Source: SIG672 sp045580325 (lineage in GTDB: Bacteria > Bacillota > Clostridia > Oscillospirales > CAG-272). From it: a DNA stretch of 64,000 bases. Position 1 is the stretch's first letter; every line of letters begins with the position of its first letter. Positions 15,655 to 22,575 of the stretch are shown here, in pieces. A program made the position numbers and the translations under genes. The stretch lies in assembly GCA_045580325.1 (NCBI GenBank), contig JAZNNR010000014.1, positions 44,596-108,595 of the forward strand, read 5' to 3'. The notes below the pieces were generated by a model that was not told the origin of the DNA, ran no database searches, and worked only from the letters and a program-made list of their open reading frames with translations.

Positions 15655-16119
15655 TTACAATACAACTTCCATCCCGACCTTTTGCGGCGTGAGCCCGCAC
15701 GACTCATAAAAGCGCATAGCAGACTCATTACAGCTCCAAACATTCAGCGTGAGATTATAGCAGGAGCTATCTTTGGCAAGCTTTACCGCCGCTTCGTATA
15801 GCTCTTTACCGATATGCTTACCGCGCAGCTTTTCGTCCACGCACAGATCATCAATATACAGTGTCTTTATATCTGTCAAGACAGAATTATCTATATGCTG
15901 CTGAAAAATACAGAAGCAATACCCCATCACATCGTCGTTTTCGTCGACCGCAACGAGTATCGGGCGGTTATCGTCTTTCAGGAGAATTTTCAGCTCTTCG
16001 TCCGAATATTTTCTGCCTATTTTAAAAATATCGGGTCTGCCGTTATGGTGAACGAGATCGACCTGCGAAAGCAGATCTCCTATTTTAGAAATATCCTTTT
16101 CTTTTGCCCTTCTGATCAT
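15655..16119 (-). CDS. GNAT family N-acetyltransferase
   Basis: 154-residue acetyl-CoA-dependent transferase. The core is intact: beta-strand TLYIDDLCVDEKLRGKHIGKELY holds the acetyl-CoA-binding R-x-x-G-x-G/K-like loop, followed by LNVWSCNESAMRFYESCG, the usual GNAT C-terminal helix-strand. Substrate unknown. It follows the DAHP synthase gene by 12 bases and is probably co-transcribed with it, which would place it under the Phe/Tyr attenuator. Confidence 0.88.
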   Translation of the reverse strand: MIRRAKEKDISKIGDLLSQVDLVHHNGRPDIFKIGRKYSDEELKILLKDDNRPILVAVDENDDVMGYCFCIFQQHIDNSVLTDIKTLYIDDLCVDEKLRGKHIGKELYEAAVKLAKDSSCYNLTLNVWSCNESAMRFYESCGLTPQKVGMEVVL

Positions 16120-16131
16120 TTTTCACCTCAA

Positions 16132-17160
16132 TTAAAGCTTGTCCGCAAGGTCAAGAATGAGTCGCTCTGTCTTTTCCCAGCCAAGACAAGGGTCTGTGAT
16201 AGATTTACCGTAGATTCCCTCTTCTGCCTTTTGCGCGCCGTCCTCAATATAGCTTTCGATCATAAGTCCCTTTACGAGCCTCTTAACGTCATCGCTATGG
16301 CGGCAGCTATGGAGCACTTCCTTTGCAATTCTCGGCTGTTCCATCCACTTTTTGCCCGAATTTGCGTGGTTAGTATCTACGATAACCGCAGGGTTTTTAA
16401 GTCCCGATTTTTCGTAAATCTCGGCAAGGTGGATAAGGTCCTCATAGTGATAGTTGGGCATAGACTGACCGTGCTTATTTACGTATCCGCGAAGGATTGC
16501 GTGAGCGAGCGCATTTCCGTGGCTTTCCACCTCCCAGCCTCTGTAAATAAAGGTATGTGAGTGCTGTGCCGCGGTAATCGAGTTCATCATAACCGAAATA
16601 TCTCCCGATGTGGGATTCTTCATTCCGACAGGAATATCGAGTCCGCTCGCGGTCAGACGGTGGCTCTGATTTTCGACCGATCTTGCGCCTATTGCAACGT
16701 ATGAAAGAACGTCGGAAAGGTATCTGTGGTTATCGGGATAGAGCATTTCGTCAGCACAGGTAAAGCCTGTTTCCTTCATAGCTCTGATATGAAGATTTCT
16801 GATCGCAACGACGCCTTTAAGCATATCAGACTCTTTATTGGGGTCGGGCTGATGAAGCATTCCCTTATATCCGTCGCCCGTTGTTCTCGGCTTATTTGTG
16901 TATATACGGGGGATAATGAAGATCTTATCCTCTACCTTTTCCTGAACGCCTCTGAGTCTTGTGATGTAATCTATTACGCTATCGTCTTTATCAGCTGAGC
17001 AAGGTCCTATAATTAAGATAAGTCTATCGTCTCTGCCCTCAAAGATCGCTTTAATCTGGGCGTCGCGCTTTTCCTTGATCTGCTCAAGCTCATAAGTAAC
17101 GGGAAACTGTTCTTTAATCTCCATAGGTATGGGCAATTTACGTTTGAAAGTCATATTCAT
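16132..17160 (-). CDS. aroF: 3-deoxy-7-phosphoheptulonate (DAHP) synthase, class I
   Basis: First committed step of the shikimate pathway: condenses phosphoenolpyruvate and erythrose-4-phosphate. The 342-residue protein shows LILIIGPCSADKDD, a KPRTTGDGYKG segment, GARSVENQSHR, PVGMKNPTSGD and VDTNHANSGK, all typical of the AroF/AroG/AroH family, at normal length. No extra chorismate mutase domain is seen. Start ATG 17160 follows GGAGG by eight bases; the longer TTG frame would contain the ribosome site. Expression is likely controlled by the leader peptide and terminator upstream. The feedback specificity (Phe, Tyr or Trp) cannot be read from the sequence; the F symbol is therefore a convenience. 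Confidence 0.94.
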   Translation of the reverse strand: MNMTFKRKLPIPMEIKEQFPVTYELEQIKEKRDAQIKAIFEGRDDRLILIIGPCSADKDDSVIDYITRLRGVQEKVEDKIFIIPRIYTNKPRTTGDGYKGMLHQPDPNKESDMLKGVVAIRNLHIRAMKETGFTCADEMLYPDNHRYLSDVLSYVAIGARSVENQSHRLTASGLDIPVGMKNPTSGDISVMMNSITAAQHSHTFIYRGWEVESHGNALAHAILRGYVNKHGQSMPNYHYEDLIHLAEIYEKSGLKNPAVIVDTNHANSGKKWMEQPRIAKEVLHSCRHSDDVKRLVKGLMIESYIEDGAQKAEEGIYGKSITDPCLGWEKTERLILDLADKL

Positions 17161-17208
17161 TTTTCTTTCCTCCAAGTAAATATGATATATAATAAATTTT
17201 TATTTTAC

Positions 17209-17258
17209 AAAATAAAAAGCCCGCCTTTCGATATGCAAAAAGCACGACGAATGCGGAC
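17209..17258 (-). terminator. Attenuator terminator upstream of aroF
   Basis: Minus strand GTCCGC-A-TTCG...GTGC-TTTTT-GCAT...CGAA-GCGGGC forms an interrupted hairpin followed by TTTTTATTTT, inside the leader before aroF. Its 5' arm can instead pair with 17315-17325. Confidence 0.8.
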
Positions 17259-17291
17259 CGACCGTATTTTGTTTTTATGACGACCTTGATA

Positions 17292-17369
17292 TTATATCTC
17301 GGTCTTCACAAAAGACGGGCAGCCCTTGGCAAAATAATAAAAGTAATAAAAGAATTTATTAAAAGTCAT
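17292..17369 (-). CDS. Phe/Tyr-rich leader peptide of aroF (attenuator)
   Basis: 25-codon frame, start ATG 17369 after a strong AAGGAGGAG, stop TAA at 17294-17292. Residues 6-13 read FFYYFYYF: eight aromatic codons in a row. It lies between a consensus promoter and an intrinsic terminator in front of aroF. A ribosome starved of Phe- or Tyr-tRNA would stall here, leaving 17315-17325 free to pair with 17255-17265 and so block terminator formation. Too short for normal gene calling; a paralogous leader precedes pheA. Confidence 0.85.
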   Translation of the reverse strand: MTFNKFFYYFYYFAKGCPSFVKTEI

Positions 17370-17401
17370 GACTACTCCTCCTTCGTGATTTGTTGTTACG
17401 T

Positions 17402-17430
17402 ATTATACTCCTTGAAAATCGGTTTGTCAA
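17402..17430 (-). promoter_or_regulatory. Promoter of the aroF leader
   Basis: Minus strand TTGACA (17430-17425), 17-base spacer, TATAAT (17407-17402): perfect consensus. Confidence 0.92.
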
Positions 17431-17481
17431 GAGGTTTTTGAAAATTTTTGGATTTTCGTATTTCGGGGTGGAAAAGCGACA

Positions 17482-17500
17482 GCGCAGTAGTAAACTGCGC
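17482..17500 (-). terminator. Hairpin after the membrane protein gene
   Basis: GCGCAGT-AGTAA-ACTGCGC stem without a clear T-run; weak terminator candidate. Confidence 0.4.
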
Positions 17501-17510
17501 CGCACTTTAT

Positions 17511-18413
17511 TTAAGCGTCCTGACAATATGCTTCTATTCCGTTTTTGTTAATTTCGCTTAACACCTCTGAAACTATATCTTCTAGCTCTTTTTTTGCGTG
17601 TTTGTTTTTAACGCCGAGGTAGGCTTTTTTGCCGAGTCTGACAAACAAAAGATCCACGCTGATAACAACTATCCTATCTTCGTTTGTTTCACCAAAATGT
17701 GCAATTTCTGCAATAAGGGTATAAGTATATTTCTCTTTCGGTCTGTATTTTAATTCTTCAAAATCTTCGGTAACGTAAAAATATTCCGCTTTAATATCAA
17801 GATCATATTGATTTGCCTGTGCTGTAAGGGGCTCTAACCATTCTCTTACTTCCGCGCGAATTTCACGCTCCATCGGAACAATTTCGTCCTTCATATGCTC
17901 CTTGATATACGACTGTTTTTCTGCTTTTCGCTTATCAATATGCTCTTTAACACCTTCAAACAAATAACCCGTTATTTTTCCGTCCCAATATTTTTCAAGC
18001 AGGTGCTTTGTCCTGAAGGTCTTGCGAATGTTCCCTTTCATATAAAATCTTGTTTCACCCACATTTGTGCCTTTGATACTAAAAACAGAGGCATACAGCA
18101 AATCAAAGATGTTTGCTCTACTTGTCCAAGTGGATATATCATCAACCTCAATAGCGTATATATCCTTCCATAAATATCGCTCAACGGGAAGAAAAACATA
18201 ACACAAAGACACGCCTTCGCTGTCAAAGGCATAGCAGTAGGGGGTAAATATTGCAGGAATTATTATAAAGAGCAACGCACACAGTGCAGCGACAATACTC
18301 CATATATAATCCTTACCAAAAAACATCTCTACTGCTACCCACGCCAAAAAGAGTCCGCAAAGCATAAAAAAGTTGAACAGCTTATTTAGTGCAATCTGTT
18401 TTCGTTTATTCAT
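17511..18413 (-). CDS. Uncharacterised membrane protein, two N-terminal helices
   Basis: 300 residues. Two membrane helices (about 12-31 and 36-58) are followed by a PH-like or mixed alpha/beta cytoplasmic region with a highly charged helical segment (about 150-190) and no motif I recognise. No conserved catalytic residues are evident. It is a single-gene unit whose promoter is divergent from the acyltransferase gene. Function unknown. Confidence 0.7.
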   Translation of the reverse strand: MNKRKQIALNKLFNFFMLCGLFLAWVAVEMFFGKDYIWSIVAALCALLFIIIPAIFTPYCYAFDSEGVSLCYVFLPVERYLWKDIYAIEVDDISTWTSRANIFDLLYASVFSIKGTNVGETRFYMKGNIRKTFRTKHLLEKYWDGKITGYLFEGVKEHIDKRKAEKQSYIKEHMKDEIVPMEREIRAEVREWLEPLTAQANQYDLDIKAEYFYVTEDFEELKYRPKEKYTYTLIAEIAHFGETNEDRIVVISVDLLFVRLGKKAYLGVKNKHAKKELEDIVSEVLSEINKNGIEAYCQDA

Positions 18414-18470
18414 AAAAGCTCCTCTGCCTCGTGTTTATCGTAACTCTTAGATTTCACGGTATTTCGGTTT

Positions 18471-18499
18471 ATTATATCACATAAAAACACAAAAATCAA
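18471..18499 (-). promoter_or_regulatory. Promoter of the membrane protein gene
   Basis: Minus strand TTGATT (18499-18494), 17-base spacer, TATAAT (18476-18471). Confidence 0.75.
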
Positions 18500-18520
18500 T
18501 AGTATTATCACAAAGCGGAC

Positions 18521-18549
18521 TTGACTCACCTTATACGTTATGATATAAT
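18521..18549 (+). promoter_or_regulatory. Promoter of the acyltransferase gene
   Basis: TTGACT (18521-18526), 17-base spacer, TATAAT (18544-18549). Divergent to the promoter at 18471. Confidence 0.85.
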
Positions 18550-18574
18550 GGAAAAAATAAGAGAGGTAATAAAT

Positions 18575-19669
18575 ATGACAAAAAGAGAGCTTAACGTAGA
18601 TCTGTTTCGTATAATCGCATCGTTTCTTGTAATTCTTCTGCACGTACTGGGGCAAGGCGGTATTTTAGTTCATTCCTCGGGCGATTTTATCAAAAACGGC
18701 GTGGCTTGGTTTCTTGAGATCGCCGCTTACTGTGCCGTAAACTGCTTCGCGCTGATAAGCGGATATGTTATGTGCACCCGAAGCGTAAAAGTCAAAAGCA
18801 TAATTGCTTTATGGTTTCAGGTCATCTTTTATTCGCTGACTATCAGTTCCCTGTTCTTTATATTTTTGCCCGAAAGCAGAACCTTAAAGAATTTGGTAAT
18901 TGCCCTTTTCCCGATAATCGGCAGACAGTGGTGGTACGTATCTGCATACTTCGCAATGTTCTTTTTCATTCCCTTTTTAAACGAAGCTATAAACCGCATC
19001 TCGAGGGAAACCTTCAGGAAGCTTTTGATCGTAATTCTAATAGTTGTATGCTGTATAGACTGTGTCATTCCGACTGACGCATTTATACTTAACAACGGTT
19101 ATTCTCCCATCTGGCTTATGATAGTATATCTGTTTGGTGCATATATCAAAAAGCACGCTATTAAGGAAAAATTTACAGCTCTGAAAAGTCTTATCGGCTT
19201 TTTTGCGATGGTTATAATAACCTTTGCAAGCAAGATCGCCATTCATTTCCTCACGGCAAAAATTTTCGGAGAGGCGAAATACGACAATACATTTATATCC
19301 TATACTTCGATAACGATCTTATTTGCATCTATTTTCCTCTTCCTCTTCTGTTTAAACATAAAAACAGGCGGCTTTGGAGCAAAGCTTATTGCTTTCTTCT
19401 CACCTGCCGCGCTGGGTATATATTTGATACACGTTCAACCGCTTGTTTTTGAATATATAATAAAAGACGCGTTTGCTCCGTTTGTTGACAAGCATTTTGC
19501 CATTATGATAGCATATATTTTCATCGCAGCGCTCGCAATATTTATATCGTGCAGTATGATCGAGCTTTTAAGAATACTCTTATTTAAGCTCCTGAAGGTC
19601 GGCAAGCTGTGCGAAATTATTGAAAACAAGCTTAACGGTTTGTATCTGAAGGTTTTTGGGAATAAGTAA
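18575..19669 (+). CDS. Acyltransferase 3 family membrane protein
   Basis: 364-residue integral membrane O-acyltransferase of the OafA/WecH type, which acetylates surface sugars. The N-terminal ELNVDLFRIIASFLVILLHVLGQ block carries the family's first helix with its conserved His, and a QWWYVSAYFAMFFFIPFLNEAI block follows; about ten hydrophobic helices fill the protein. The start at 18575 follows AGAGAGGTAA and matches the family N-terminus. Target sugar unknown. Single-gene unit. Confidence 0.88.
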   Translation: MTKRELNVDLFRIIASFLVILLHVLGQGGILVHSSGDFIKNGVAWFLEIAAYCAVNCFALISGYVMCTRSVKVKSIIALWFQVIFYSLTISSLFFIFLPESRTLKNLVIALFPIIGRQWWYVSAYFAMFFFIPFLNEAINRISRETFRKLLIVILIVVCCIDCVIPTDAFILNNGYSPIWLMIVYLFGAYIKKHAIKEKFTALKSLIGFFAMVIITFASKIAIHFLTAKIFGEAKYDNTFISYTSITILFASIFLFLFCLNIKTGGFGAKLIAFFSPAALGIYLIHVQPLVFEYIIKDAFAPFVDKHFAIMIAYIFIAALAIFISCSMIELLRILLFKLLKVGKLCEIIENKLNGLYLKVFGNK

Positions 19670-19678
19670 ATTAAATAA

Positions 19679-19714
19679 GTATAAATCCCCTTGATTTGCA
19701 AATACTAACATCAC
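19679..19714 (+). repeat. 36-bp direct repeat, copy 1
   Basis: Differs by one base from 20715-20750. This copy has only the left arm and loop of the hairpin that precedes spoVT. Confidence 0.85.
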
Positions 19715-19732
19715 GATATGTATTTTTATAAC

Positions 19733-19763
19733 GGACGGTCGGGGACGCCCGTCCCTACAAACG
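19733..19763. repeat. GTAGGGA-type palindromic repeat
   Basis: GGACGGTCGGGGACGCCCGTCC followed by CTAC; same style as the GTAGGGG/CCCCTAC palindromes at 7.3, 14.2 and 15.2 kb. Confidence 0.6.
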
Positions 19764-19816
19764 TATTTGTAATATGCGAAAAATCGACGATTTGGCGGGG
19801 TTTATATAGAAATATA

Positions 19817-19843
19817 AAAAGCGAGGTGTTTTACCTCGCTTTT
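19817..19843. terminator. Bidirectional terminator
   Basis: AAAAGCGAGGT pairs with ACCTCGCTTTT; it overlaps the stop codon of the RHH gene on the minus strand. Confidence 0.8.
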
Positions 19844-20027
19844 ACTGAATAATTTCCAAATTTTCAATTCCGTATTTTAAAATGATATTGATCAACTCAT
19901 TTCTTGAAAAATTACTTTCCTTGGATATTTCATCTAATTTATATAAAATTTCCTCTTTGATCCTTACAGAAATAATTTTATTACCGTCTTCTCCTCGTTT
20001 TTTTATCTTAAGCGTTTCGGCACTCAT
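19842..20027 (-). CDS. Ribbon-helix-helix (CopG/Arc-type) DNA-binding protein
   Basis: 61 residues with the RHH pattern: strand KIISVRIKEE, helix ILYKLDEISKES, turn NFSRNELI, helix NIILKYGIENL. Start ATG 20027 follows CAGGAGAC; a longer frame upstream lacks support. No toxin gene adjoins it, so it is not an evident antitoxin; it may regulate the divergent membrane protein gene, whose promoter overlaps its own upstream region. Confidence 0.8.
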   Translation of the reverse strand: MSAETLKIKKRGEDGNKIISVRIKEEILYKLDEISKESNFSRNELINIILKYGIENLEIIQ

Positions 20028-20087
20028 CGTTTGTCTCCTGTTCATAACATTATTTTTATCCTTTACCATAATAATTACATTATACTA

Positions 20088-20116
20088 TTGACAAATAGTA
20101 AAATATATGCTACAAT
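20088..20116 (+). promoter_or_regulatory. Promoter of the small membrane protein gene
   Basis: TTGACA (20088-20093), 17-base spacer, TACAAT (20111-20116). Confidence 0.8.
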
Positions 20117-20163
20117 ATGATATGTAAAAGTAATACTTTTATAATACAATCAAGGAGAAAGTT

Positions 20164-20674
20164 TATGAACGAACAAATGAACGAACAAAAATTGAATTCC
20201 ACGGAAAACAACGCGCTTGAAAAAATGAGCCACGGTCTCAGAGAAATATGGAAAATAATTATTTTCTGTTGTATCGGTTGGCTTCTTATCACCGTAGGAT
20301 TAAAAATCACACCCCTTCTTGCTATTGTAGGAGCTCTTGTAATTTCAATTCCATCTGTCATTTCTGTGCGCCGTCACGGAATAAAAAATATTTTCAATTA
20401 CGATTATGTTATTGAAACTACATACAAAGACGGACATAAAACTTACGACGTTGATCTCGGCGGCAAGTTGGGGCTTATGGTCTTACAGCTGTTTCTGACG
20501 GTATTCATCGGTATCGTACTCACACCTATCAGATACATCGCATACTGTATTAAGTTTAATGCAAACTGCAAAAAGTTGAATTGGAAGCCCGAATTCAAGC
20601 TTGGTACTTTGTTCCCCACAGTTGTAGGCGCAGGTGTTTTTGTATTGGGTATTATTTTGGCATCTGTACTCTAA
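20164..20674 (+). CDS. Uncharacterised membrane protein, about four helices
   Basis: 170 residues beginning with a tandem NEQMNEQ stretch. Hydrophobic segments lie at about 28-44, 47-62, 100-124 and 150-169; a short polar loop with TTYKDGHKTYDVDLGGK separates the pairs. AAGGAG lies six bases upstream of ATG 20164. No family recognised. It is bracketed, together with the divergent RHH gene, by a 36-bp direct repeat. Confidence 0.7.
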
Positions 20675-20714
20675 TTTTTAATCACTTAATCGTATAAGAT
20701 AAATCAAACACATT

Positions 20715-20750
20715 GTATAAATCTCCTTGATTTGCAAATACTAACATCAC
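20715..20750 (+). repeat. 36-bp direct repeat, copy 2
   Basis: Contains the left arm and loop of the spoVT leader hairpin; partner at 19679. Confidence 0.85.
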
Positions 20751-20773
20751 AAATTTGTAAATCAAGGAGATTT
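20719..20773 (+). promoter_or_regulatory. Long hairpin enclosing the spoVT ribosome binding site
   Basis: Arms 20719-20739 and 20753-20773 pair over 21 bases with a single G-U. The right arm contains AAGGAG (20764-20769), the ribosome site for ATG 20780, and is followed by TTTTT, so it could act as a translation block or as an intrinsic terminator. Confidence 0.75.
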
Positions 20774-20779
20774 TTATAT

Positions 20780-21328
20780 ATGAAAGCAACTGGAATAGTT
20801 CGTAGAATTGACGACCTCGGAAGAGTCGTTATACCCAAGGAAATACGCCGTGTTCTCCGCATAAAAGAGGGAGATCCGCTCGAAATATTTACCGATCACG
20901 AGGGTGAGGTAATCTTCAAAAAATACTCTCCCATCGGTGAGCTTGGCGCTACCGCCTCACAGTACGCAGAAACCCTGCATAAGACCTGCGCTATGTCGGT
21001 CGTGATATGCGACAGAAATTCTGTTATCGCATTTTCGGGAGTACCGAAAAAGGAATATGCAGACAAGTCCTTATCCGCAGAACTTGAAAAAATCATCGAA
21101 AGCCGCACTGTTTATACCCACGAAAGTGAAAAAGATATGGTTTTTGTAACACCCGATTCGAGCGAGCATTTTGTAAGCTGTGCTATGCCGATAATCAGCG
21201 AGGGCGACATCGCGGGCTGCGTTGTTTCCCTTACCTCGTCAAGCGGTGAAAGAACTCTCGACTCCGACCTTGAGAAAAAGCTCGTTATGACAGCCGCATC
21301 CTTCCTCGGAAAACAGCTTGAAGGCTGA
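20780..21328 (+). CDS. spoVT: Stage V sporulation regulator SpoVT
   Basis: Forespore transcription factor that tunes late SigG-dependent genes. The 182-residue protein opens with the AbrB-type domain MKATGIVRRIDDLGRVVIPK and EIRRVLRIKEGDPLEI, followed by a GAF-like domain (about 60-180), the exact SpoVT plan and length. It marks the organism as a likely spore former. Its ribosome site is buried in a 21-bp hairpin, which suggests post-transcriptional control or insulation from upstream transcription. No clear promoter was found close upstream. Confidence 0.95.
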   Translation: MKATGIVRRIDDLGRVVIPKEIRRVLRIKEGDPLEIFTDHEGEVIFKKYSPIGELGATASQYAETLHKTCAMSVVICDRNSVIAFSGVPKKEYADKSLSAELEKIIESRTVYTHESEKDMVFVTPDSSEHFVSCAMPIISEGDIAGCVVSLTSSSGERTLDSDLEKKLVMTAASFLGKQLEG

Positions 21329-21363
21329 TTTTGCAGTACTACTTCCCTACTTTTCTCTAAAAC

Positions 21364-21387
21364 AAAAGCACCCATACGGGTGCTTTT
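21364..21387. terminator. Bidirectional terminator after spoVT
   Basis: AAAAGCACCC-ATAC-GGGTGCTTTT followed by TT. Confidence 0.88.
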
Positions 21388-21396
21388 TTCATATTT

Positions 21397-21606
21397 TTAT
21401 TGTTTCTTTTCAAGCAAATCAATAATTCTATACAGTCCGAGAAAGAGTCCCGAAAGCGAAACAAGCGCGAGAATCAAAAGGCGGTCGCTACCTGAGAATC
21501 CCGCATCTTCAAACAGTGCTGTTCCTACTATAAAAGTCAAAACAGCAAAGAAAAGTATTGAAAGTCCGAGCATAATTTTGTTTATGTGTTGGGAAAATTT
21601 CTTCAT
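21397..21606 (-). CDS. Small membrane protein, two helices
   Basis: 69 residues with helices at about 12-32 and 43-61 and a charged C-terminus IDLLEKKQ. Start ATG 21606 lies 15 bases after the pantothenate kinase stop; a TTG-initiated version begins within the stop region. Co-transcribed with the kinase. Function unknown. Confidence 0.65.
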   Translation of the reverse strand: MKKFSQHINKIMLGLSILFFAVLTFIVGTALFEDAGFSGSDRLLILALVSLSGLFLGLYRIIDLLEKKQ

Positions 21607-21620
21607 GTCTGTACCGCCTC

Positions 21621-22451
21621 TCAAAGCAGCGAGAGCGCCGCGCCGATAACCGTTCCGAAGCGCGAATTTTCGGGAATAATATAGTTCACGTCGAAGAGAT
21701 TATTCATATTCTCAAAAACCTGCTTCGCCTGCGGGAACGTGGTCATATTTCCCGTAAGTACGATGTCTTTTATGCCATATCTTCTTGCCGCGAACGCCGC
21801 TATCATCGCAACCGACTCGAATATCATATTGAAAAGTCCGAGCGCGATGTCATTTGGTGTCGCAAGGTCGCTGAGCTTACCGAAATTCGATGCGGTAAGG
21901 TCGGGGGCAAGGTCGGGGTGAATATCTTTGCGCGAGATGTCGCTGACTCGCAGGTCAACCTTTGATATATCGCCTGTTGAAGCGAGCTCAACGATATTAT
22001 CTACGTTTGCTGTGCCGAGCATTTTCTTGGAAAGACCGAGAAGCGTTCCGCCGCCGACGCCCGTACCGCCGAGATATTCGAAATTTCCGTTTTTATCGGC
22101 GTGCACTACCGCAGTACCCGTACCCATACTTACGACTATTGCCTCGTCGAGTCCCGAGAGGTAGAGTCCTCCGCGTCCTACGCAAGGAAATTCTATCAGA
22201 GTTTCGCAGTCAATGTTATAAAGAGGGCTTGTTATATAGCTTGCGCCGACACCCGTGAGCATTATCTTTTTTATCTGCGAAAGGTCGATACCGTTTTCCG
22301 AAGTGAATTTACCAAACGCGCCGTAAATTGAGGTAAGCTGATCCTCTGCGCGCACGAACATCGGTGCGACGAGATTTTTGTTTTCATCAAAGCCTACTAT
22401 TTTCGTCGTACTTCCGCCTATATCTATACCGAGAACGTATTTTTTTGCCAT
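21621..22451 (-). CDS. coaW: Type II pantothenate kinase
   Basis: ATP-dependent phosphorylation of pantothenate, first step of coenzyme A synthesis. The 276-residue protein has the actin-fold phosphate motif GIDIGGSTTK, catalytic-region Glu in CETLIEFPCVGRGG, VSMGTGTAV and the GGTGVGGGTLLGL loop characteristic of CoaW/PanK2-type enzymes. These are typical of some Firmicutes. Own promoter; a small membrane protein gene follows. Confidence 0.9.
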   Translation of the reverse strand: MAKKYVLGIDIGGSTTKIVGFDENKNLVAPMFVRAEDQLTSIYGAFGKFTSENGIDLSQIKKIMLTGVGASYITSPLYNIDCETLIEFPCVGRGGLYLSGLDEAIVVSMGTGTAVVHADKNGNFEYLGGTGVGGGTLLGLSKKMLGTANVDNIVELASTGDISKVDLRVSDISRKDIHPDLAPDLTASNFGKLSDLATPNDIALGLFNMIFESVAMIAAFAARRYGIKDIVLTGNMTTFPQAKQVFENMNNLFDVNYIIPENSRFGTVIGAALSLL

Positions 22452-22488
22452 TTTCCTGTTTTTTTCTCCTTGAATAGAAGTTTTTTTC

Positions 22489-22517
22489 AGTATAGCACAG
22501 ATTTTCTAAAAAATCAA
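22489..22517 (-). promoter_or_regulatory. Promoter of the pantothenate kinase gene
   Basis: Minus strand TTGATT (22517-22512), 17-base spacer, TATACT (22494-22489). Confidence 0.75.
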
Positions 22518-22545
22518 GTGGGTAGATTGTTTTGTAGAAAGAGAG

Positions 22546-22568
22546 CCGCCGCACTGTTTGTGCGGCGG
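22546..22568 (-). terminator. Hairpin after the LRR lipoprotein gene
   Basis: CCGCCGCAC-TGTTT-GTGCGGCGG, a very stable stem eight bases beyond the stop; short T content. Confidence 0.65.
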
Positions 22569-22575
22569 TGATTTG

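Noticed and set aside
19842..20027. Antitoxin of a toxin-antitoxin pair
   Set aside because: The RHH protein has no adjacent toxin-like gene; the divergent neighbour is a multi-helix membrane protein.
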